NCBI GenBank assembly: GCA_937892815.1 | Contig: CALBHZ010000254.1 | Location: 1-7,967, forward strand | DNA length: 7,967 nt | Reading direction: 5' to 3' | DNA from: an uncultured archaeon | GTDB lineage: Archaea > Thermoproteota > Nitrososphaeria > Conexivisphaerales > CALBHZ01 | Part shown: positions 5,863 to 7,967 of the stretch, piece by piece | How the letters are laid out: every line of letters begins with the position of its first letter | Numbering within the stretch: position 1 is the first letter of the stretch | Translations under genes and position numbers: made by a program | Notes under the pieces: generated by a model | What the model was told of the DNA's origin: nothing | The model's input: only the letters and a program-made list of their open reading frames with translations | The model's database searches: none

Positions 5863-5925
5863 TTTTAAAGTGGATAAATTACAAATGCTTCAAATATCTT
5901 AGAGTCGCTAACAGTCGAGGATCTC

Positions 5926-6288
5926 CTAATAAAATACTAGGCCGTAGGTCTTTAGCTTACCGTAATGTTTAGTATTCCTAGTCAACAACTTGAGCTTTTT
6001 CGTTATCGCCGTAGCCCCTATAATTAAATCCCTATCTTCGATAAGCTTTCCTTTTGCTTTAAGAGATCTCCATATATCCGAGGCTTTCTCTAAAATTTCG
6101 TTATCTAACCATATTATATCAAAGGATTCCTCCAATATCCTCTTAGCCTCCTTTACGTCCTTCGTTCCTCTGATGAACTCGTAGACGGTTATTTCAGAAA
6201 GGTAATAGGAGTTTTCGAAGTTTAATTCTAACTTGCCTCTATAGTAGTCAATTAAACAATCCGTATCCACTAATACTCTCTCGCCCAT
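5926..6288 (-). CDS. vapC: PIN-domain ribonuclease toxin VapC
   Basis: A 120-residue PIN-domain toxin with the full acidic set: D8 in VLVDTDCLIDYY, E37 in ITVYEFIRG, D85 and D87 in IEDRDLIIGATA, then N105 in LLTRNTKHY. It is a typical short VapC RNase. It converges with the metal permease gene. Its start overlaps the end of a small antitoxin frame by 19 bp. The region just before the ATG (GGGTTGGGAA) is a weak ribosome site, suggesting dependence on translation of the antitoxin. That antitoxin lacks a proper start codon in this sequence, so either the toxin is uncoupled or the sequence has an error. Confidence 0.92.
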   Translation of the reverse strand: MGERVLVDTDCLIDYYRGKLELNFENSYYLSEITVYEFIRGTKDVKEAKRILEESFDIIWLDNEILEKASDIWRSLKAKGKLIEDRDLIIGATAITKKLKLLTRNTKHYGKLKTYGLVFY

Positions 6289-6483
6289 TTCCCAACCCTT
6301 ACTTCTTCATACTCCATTTCCAATAGCTCTTTCATCTTCTTCCTGTATTTAAGCCTCTTCTCAAGGCGAGCTATATTTGCAAGCTCATCTAAAAATTCAT
6401 CCCATGTCTTACTTCCTTTCATATTCTCTAGCTTCCTCTTCGTCTCCGCCTTTACTGGTATCGTACTTATCGTTGTAAATCAT
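6270..6483 (-). CDS. vapB: small VapB-type antitoxin with out-of-frame start
   Basis: The open frame 6479-6270 encodes 69 residues beginning FTTISTIPVKAETKRKLENM and continuing KGSKTWDEFLDELANIARLE, then a basic/acidic helical tail. The strand-helix pattern TISTIPV-ETKRKLE-MKGSKTWDEFL is that of archaeal ribbon-helix-helix-like VapB antitoxins paired with PIN toxins, and the stop overlaps the vapC start by 19 bp. It has no usable initiation codon: the codon before TTT is TGA, and the next ATG is residue 20. The ATG at 6483-6481 is one base out of frame. Removing one T from the TTT at 6479-6477 would give ATG-ATT-ACA-ACG and join it to the antitoxin. I read this as a real or artefactual single-base insertion. 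Coordinates run from that ATG. Confidence 0.68.
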
Positions 6484-6485
6484 AA

Positions 6486-6507
6486 TTTATTGATTATAAT
6501 TAATAAA
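6486..6507. promoter_or_regulatory. 22-bp near-perfect palindrome at the antitoxin promoter
   Basis: TTTATT-G-ATTATAAT-T-AATAAA is symmetric except for one mismatched pair (6492/6501). It lies directly upstream of the minus-strand ATG at 6483 and includes the only TATA-like sequence there (TTTATTAA on the minus strand, 6507-6500). Antitoxins of this class usually repress their own operon through such palindromes; function here is inferred. Confidence 0.45.
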
Positions 6508-6516
6508 CTTTGGGGG

Positions 6517-6535
6517 TAATTATCGTTAATAATTA
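6517..6535. promoter_or_regulatory. second AT-rich dyad upstream of the antitoxin
   Basis: TAATTAT (6517-6523) and ATAATTA (6529-6535) form perfect 7-bp arms around CGTTA, about 34-52 bp upstream of the minus-strand ATG at 6483. It may be an additional binding site, but low base complexity makes chance symmetry likely. Confidence 0.25.
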
Positions 6536-6602
6536 ATTCTTTAATGAGCCTTTATCTAACCTGTTTTTACCTCATGCACGAACGCTTATTGAGATTCTAG
6601 CT

Positions 6603-6625
6603 GTCATTAATACGCTATATACCTA
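6603..6625 (-). repeat. copy 2 of the 23-bp promoter-like repeat
   Basis: It matches 803-825 at 21 of 23 positions, including the whole GCTATATACCTA core. At copy 1 it precedes a methyltransferase gene. Here no gene follows in the corresponding direction, so it looks like an orphan promoter or a regulator-binding site. Part of it is also the left arm of an inverted repeat: TACGCTAT (6611-6618) with ATAGCGTA (6633-6640), 14-base loop. Confidence 0.5.
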
Positions 6626-6762
6626 AAACTAAATAGCGTAATTTAAACGTCTTTAACCGTTTACCCCAGCCTTGCATCAACCTAAAACTCATTACCCATA
6701 ATTGTACCTTTCAAGTTTACAGCAATGAAATCCTCAATTCGTAAACAATTGGTGAGAAACTT

Positions 6763-6789
6763 CATCTATATGTATATAGATGTATAGAT
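6763..6789 (+). promoter_or_regulatory. TATA region and dyad operator of the third antitoxin
   Basis: CATCTATA (6763-6770) and TATAGATG (6775-6782) are perfect 8-bp inverted arms around TGTA, and a further TATAGAT half-site lies at 6783-6789. The CTATATG at 6766-6772 is about 28 bp from ATG 6797, the spacing seen at the other promoters, so the dyad sits on the TATA box. This is a typical autorepression layout for a ribbon-helix-helix or related antitoxin. Confidence 0.5.
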
Positions 6790-6796
6790 ATTGACG

Positions 6797-7033
6797 ATGG
6801 CGCGAACGATAATGATCTCAGAAGAGGTATATGAAGCCTTAAGGAGATTGAAAGGTCCTAAAGAGAGCTTTAGCGATGTTATCAAGAAGCTTTTAGCATT
6901 GAGAAGAGGAGGATTATTCGAACTAGCCGGATCGGGAACTATAACGGAAGAAGGCGCTAAGATGCTTGAAAAGTACAAGAGGTTATCCTCTACAGTCGAT
7001 ATAGAGAGGTTAAGGGAGTTGTTCAAAGGGTAA
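6797..7033 (+). CDS. vapB: VapB antitoxin of the archaeal VAPB_antitox (UPF0330/DUF217) family
   Basis: Small antitoxin of 78 residues from ATG 6797; a TTG two codons earlier (6791) is an alternative. MARTIMISEEVYEALRRLKG followed by ESFSDVIKKLLALRRG is the hallmark N-terminus of this archaeal family: a ribbon strand, a helix and the conserved SFSDVI. The C-terminal toxin-binding part is ITEEGAKMLEKYKRLSSTVD with IERLRELFKG. TATA spacing (about 28 bp) and family alignment favour ATG 6797. The VapC gene expected directly downstream is present only as a short remnant starting 5 bp after the stop, so this antitoxin appears orphaned. It might still act on other VapC toxins or as a regulator, but that is speculation. 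Confidence 0.85.
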   Translation: MARTIMISEEVYEALRRLKGPKESFSDVIKKLLALRRGGLFELAGSGTITEEGAKMLEKYKRLSSTVDIERLRELFKG

Positions 7034-7038
7034 GCGAG

Positions 7039-7200
7039 ATGTACCTATTAGATACTGGCTATATACTCGTTAGAGGTAGATCTAAAGCGGTAAAGCTTGC
7101 TCTAATGATCAGCTTCCCAACTTCTCTTCGCCGCTCTTTTCTTCGCTTAGCTTCTTTGCTGAAAGAGCACATACGGGACACAATACGGCCTAACAATTGA
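7039..7200 (+). pseudogene. truncated vapC remnant
   Basis: A 53-codon frame starts 5 bp after the antitoxin stop, behind AAGCGAG, exactly where vapC should begin. Its first residues, MYLLDTGYILVRGRSKAVKL, resemble a PIN-domain start, with D5 as the first catalytic aspartate. The rest (from about residue 23, ISFPTSLRRSFLRLASLLKE) has none of the later PIN acidic motifs and ends at TGA 7198-7200, far short of the usual 120-140 residues. It is best read as a toxin gene whose 3' part was lost by deletion or replacement. A genuine small protein cannot be excluded. Confidence 0.6.
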
Positions 7201-7234
7201 AGCGAATTTACGGATTGAGCTGTAATTCACGTTA

Positions 7235-7648
7235 TTACCGCCTTTTTAATGCCTCTCGTGGACTTAGGTACTTCAGCTCTTTGATATTTGAATACATCTC
7301 ATCGTAGCTTATTAGGGCTTCGTTTTCAATAATTGCTGCTCCAGCGTGTAAGCTATCGAAGTACGTTACGTTATACCTCCCTCTAAGCTCCCAACTTTTA
7401 GCTAGATGTTTAGGGGATGGAGCAATTATCTCTAAGCCGTAATACGATAGCACTTCGCTAAGCCCTTCATAGAACTTTTGTATTTCAACCTTCAATTTAC
7501 CGGATAATATTAAGAGGTCTAGCTCTACGAGAGCGTATGGTGAAAGCCTTAAGGGCTTAACCTTCCTAATTATCTCAACCGCTTCGCTATGATGTTTATC
7601 CGTGCTTGAAGCTAACGCTAAGATAACATCGGTCTCTATTAAGGCCAT
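7235..7648 (-). CDS. vapC: PIN-domain ribonuclease toxin VapC
   Basis: A 137-residue PIN-domain toxin with complete acidic residues: D7 in LIETDVILALAS, E42 in SPYALVELDLLI, D98 in VTYFDSLHAGAAI and D116 in LISYDEMYS. The FDSLHAGAA form marks a distinct archaeal VapC subgroup, different from the toxins at 1763 and 5926. The ATG lies within the end of vapB, overlapping by 10 bp, so translation is coupled. It converges with the vapC remnant on the plus strand, leaving a 34-bp gap. Confidence 0.92.
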   Translation of the reverse strand: MALIETDVILALASSTDKHHSEAVEIIRKVKPLRLSPYALVELDLLILSGKLKVEIQKFYEGLSEVLSYYGLEIIAPSPKHLAKSWELRGRYNVTYFDSLHAGAAIIENEALISYDEMYSNIKELKYLSPREALKRR

Positions 7649-7896
7649 CTCTCTTCAACCCTCTTTATAGCCTCCTTTAGCGCGGCTTTCCTCAACTTCC
7701 TGATCTGTTTCTCAACATCTATCGTTCCACATATAACAGAGGAGGTGAGGAGATCTATAGGATCTTTAATAGGCTCGATAATAAGCTTTCCTCTTTCAAT
7801 GCGAACACGTACTGCTCCCTTTACGTTAAGCATAGATCTAACTTCGCTTGGAATTAAGATCCTCCCCTTCTCATCGACTCTTAAAATAAATTCCAA
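7639..7896 (-). CDS. vapB: AbrB/MazE-type antitoxin VapB
   Basis: An 85-residue antitoxin. The N-terminal AbrB domain (about 1-45) reads EFILRVDEKGRILIPSEVRS and continues to LIIEPIKDP. A C-terminal helical arm (about 60-83), rich in Lys/Arg/Glu, should cover the VapC active site. The start is TTG at 7896, with AGGTGGG a few bases upstream as ribosome site. Alignment to AbrB proteins (M-x-x-V-x-V-D-E-K-G-R) supports that start. The TTATAAAT upstream (about 7907-7914) is too close to serve as TATA box for it, so the promoter may lie beyond the window end. It forms an operon with the overlapping vapC. Confidence 0.9.
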   Translation of the reverse strand: MEFILRVDEKGRILIPSEVRSMLNVKGAVRVRIERGKLIIEPIKDPIDLLTSSVICGTIDVEKQIRKLRKAALKEAIKRVEERWP

Positions 7897-7920
7897 CTTC
7901 CCACCTATTTATAAGTGTAC

Positions 7921-7967
7921 CTGTCTCTTATACACATCTCCGAGCCCACGAGACCTCTCTACATCTC
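7921..7967 (+). other. Illumina Nextera i7 adapter (artefact)
   Basis: The Tn5 mosaic end CTGTCTCTTATACACATCT (7921-7939) is followed by CCGAGCCCACGAGAC (7940-7954), an 8-base index CTCTCTAC (7955-7962) and ATCTC, the start of the P7 arm. It is read-through library sequence and marks the true end of genomic data at 7920. Confidence 0.98.

Larger units (their letters stand above)
6484..6790. other. gene-free AT-rich stretch between two toxin-antitoxin loci
   Basis: I see no convincing reading frame on either strand and no tRNA-like fold. It holds two palindromes beside the minus-strand antitoxin start (6486-6507 and 6517-6535), the second copy of the 23-bp repeat (6603-6625), an inverted repeat (6611-6640), two copies of ACCTAAAACT (6621-6630 and 6680-6689) and the dyad and TATA region of the next antitoxin (6763-6789). 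The mixture of regulatory remnants without genes suggests a degraded or rearranged region. Confidence 0.5.

Noticed and set aside
6766..7026. Minus-strand 86-codon frame opposite the third antitoxin
   Set aside because: It is fully antisense to a recognisable antitoxin gene and its promoter and shows no domain.
7110..7197. Minus-strand CPVCAL stretch resembling half of a zinc ribbon
   Set aside because: It is a single CxxC in a short frame with no second pair and no start. It may be a relic of a replaced gene but cannot be supported.
7907..7914. TTATAAAT as promoter of the last minus-strand vapB
   Set aside because: It lies only about 10-18 bp from the TTG start, too close for a leaderless or leadered transcript from that start. 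The real promoter is probably outside the window.
56..7920. Circular molecule or CRISPR array
   Set aside because: The genomic ends after adapter removal share no overlap, and no regularly spaced repeats were seen anywhere.

Overview
The window is a 7.87-kb piece of archaeal genomic DNA (about 56-7920) flanked on both sides by Illumina Nextera adapter sequence (1-55 and 7921-7967), so both ends are library artefacts and not biological boundaries. An archaeal origin is suggested by TATA-box promoters (TTTATATA, CTTATAAG) placed so that transcripts would start at or within a few bases of the start codon, by GGAGG-type ribosome sites inside operons, by frequent TTG starts, and by the gene families: AbrB/VapB and PIN/VapC toxin-antitoxin pairs, an FmdE-family protein and an MJ0301-like metallo-beta-lactamase fold protein. 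AGG/AGA arginine codons and the VapBC load fit a thermophilic archaeon, perhaps of the TACK group. I cannot place it more precisely.

Left part (231-1485): two divergent integral-membrane methyltransferases of the isoprenylcysteine carboxyl methyltransferase (ICMT/PEMT) family, both apparently with TTG starts. Next (1531-2899): an AbrB-type vapB-vapC pair followed 21 bp later by a metallo-beta-lactamase-fold hydrolase, probably co-transcribed.

Centre (2935-5862): a tight four-gene operon for a metal ABC transporter of the ZnuABC/TroABC class. The order is substrate-binding protein, FmdE-domain protein, ATPase, permease, with junctions of +3, -34 and -4 bp. The FmdE protein sits inside the transporter operon. 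The binding protein keeps only part of the usual metal-ligand set. A 10-bp direct repeat spaced 21 bp apart lies on the BRE/TATA region. Together these make a coherent candidate for a metal-regulated uptake system whose metal differs from, or is bound differently than in, ordinary zinc/manganese systems.

Right part (5926-7896): three further type II toxin-antitoxin loci. The first is a minus-strand PIN toxin whose small antitoxin lacks a usable in-frame start, as if one base had been inserted after the ATG. The second is a plus-strand antitoxin of the archaeal VAPB_antitox (UPF0330/DUF217) type followed only by a 53-codon VapC remnant. The third is an intact minus-strand AbrB/PIN pair. The 6484-6790 gap holds no convincing gene. 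It contains AT-rich palindromes next to the flanking antitoxin promoters and a second copy of a 23-bp promoter-like element also found upstream of the first methyltransferase. I saw no tRNA, rRNA, CRISPR array or insertion sequence.
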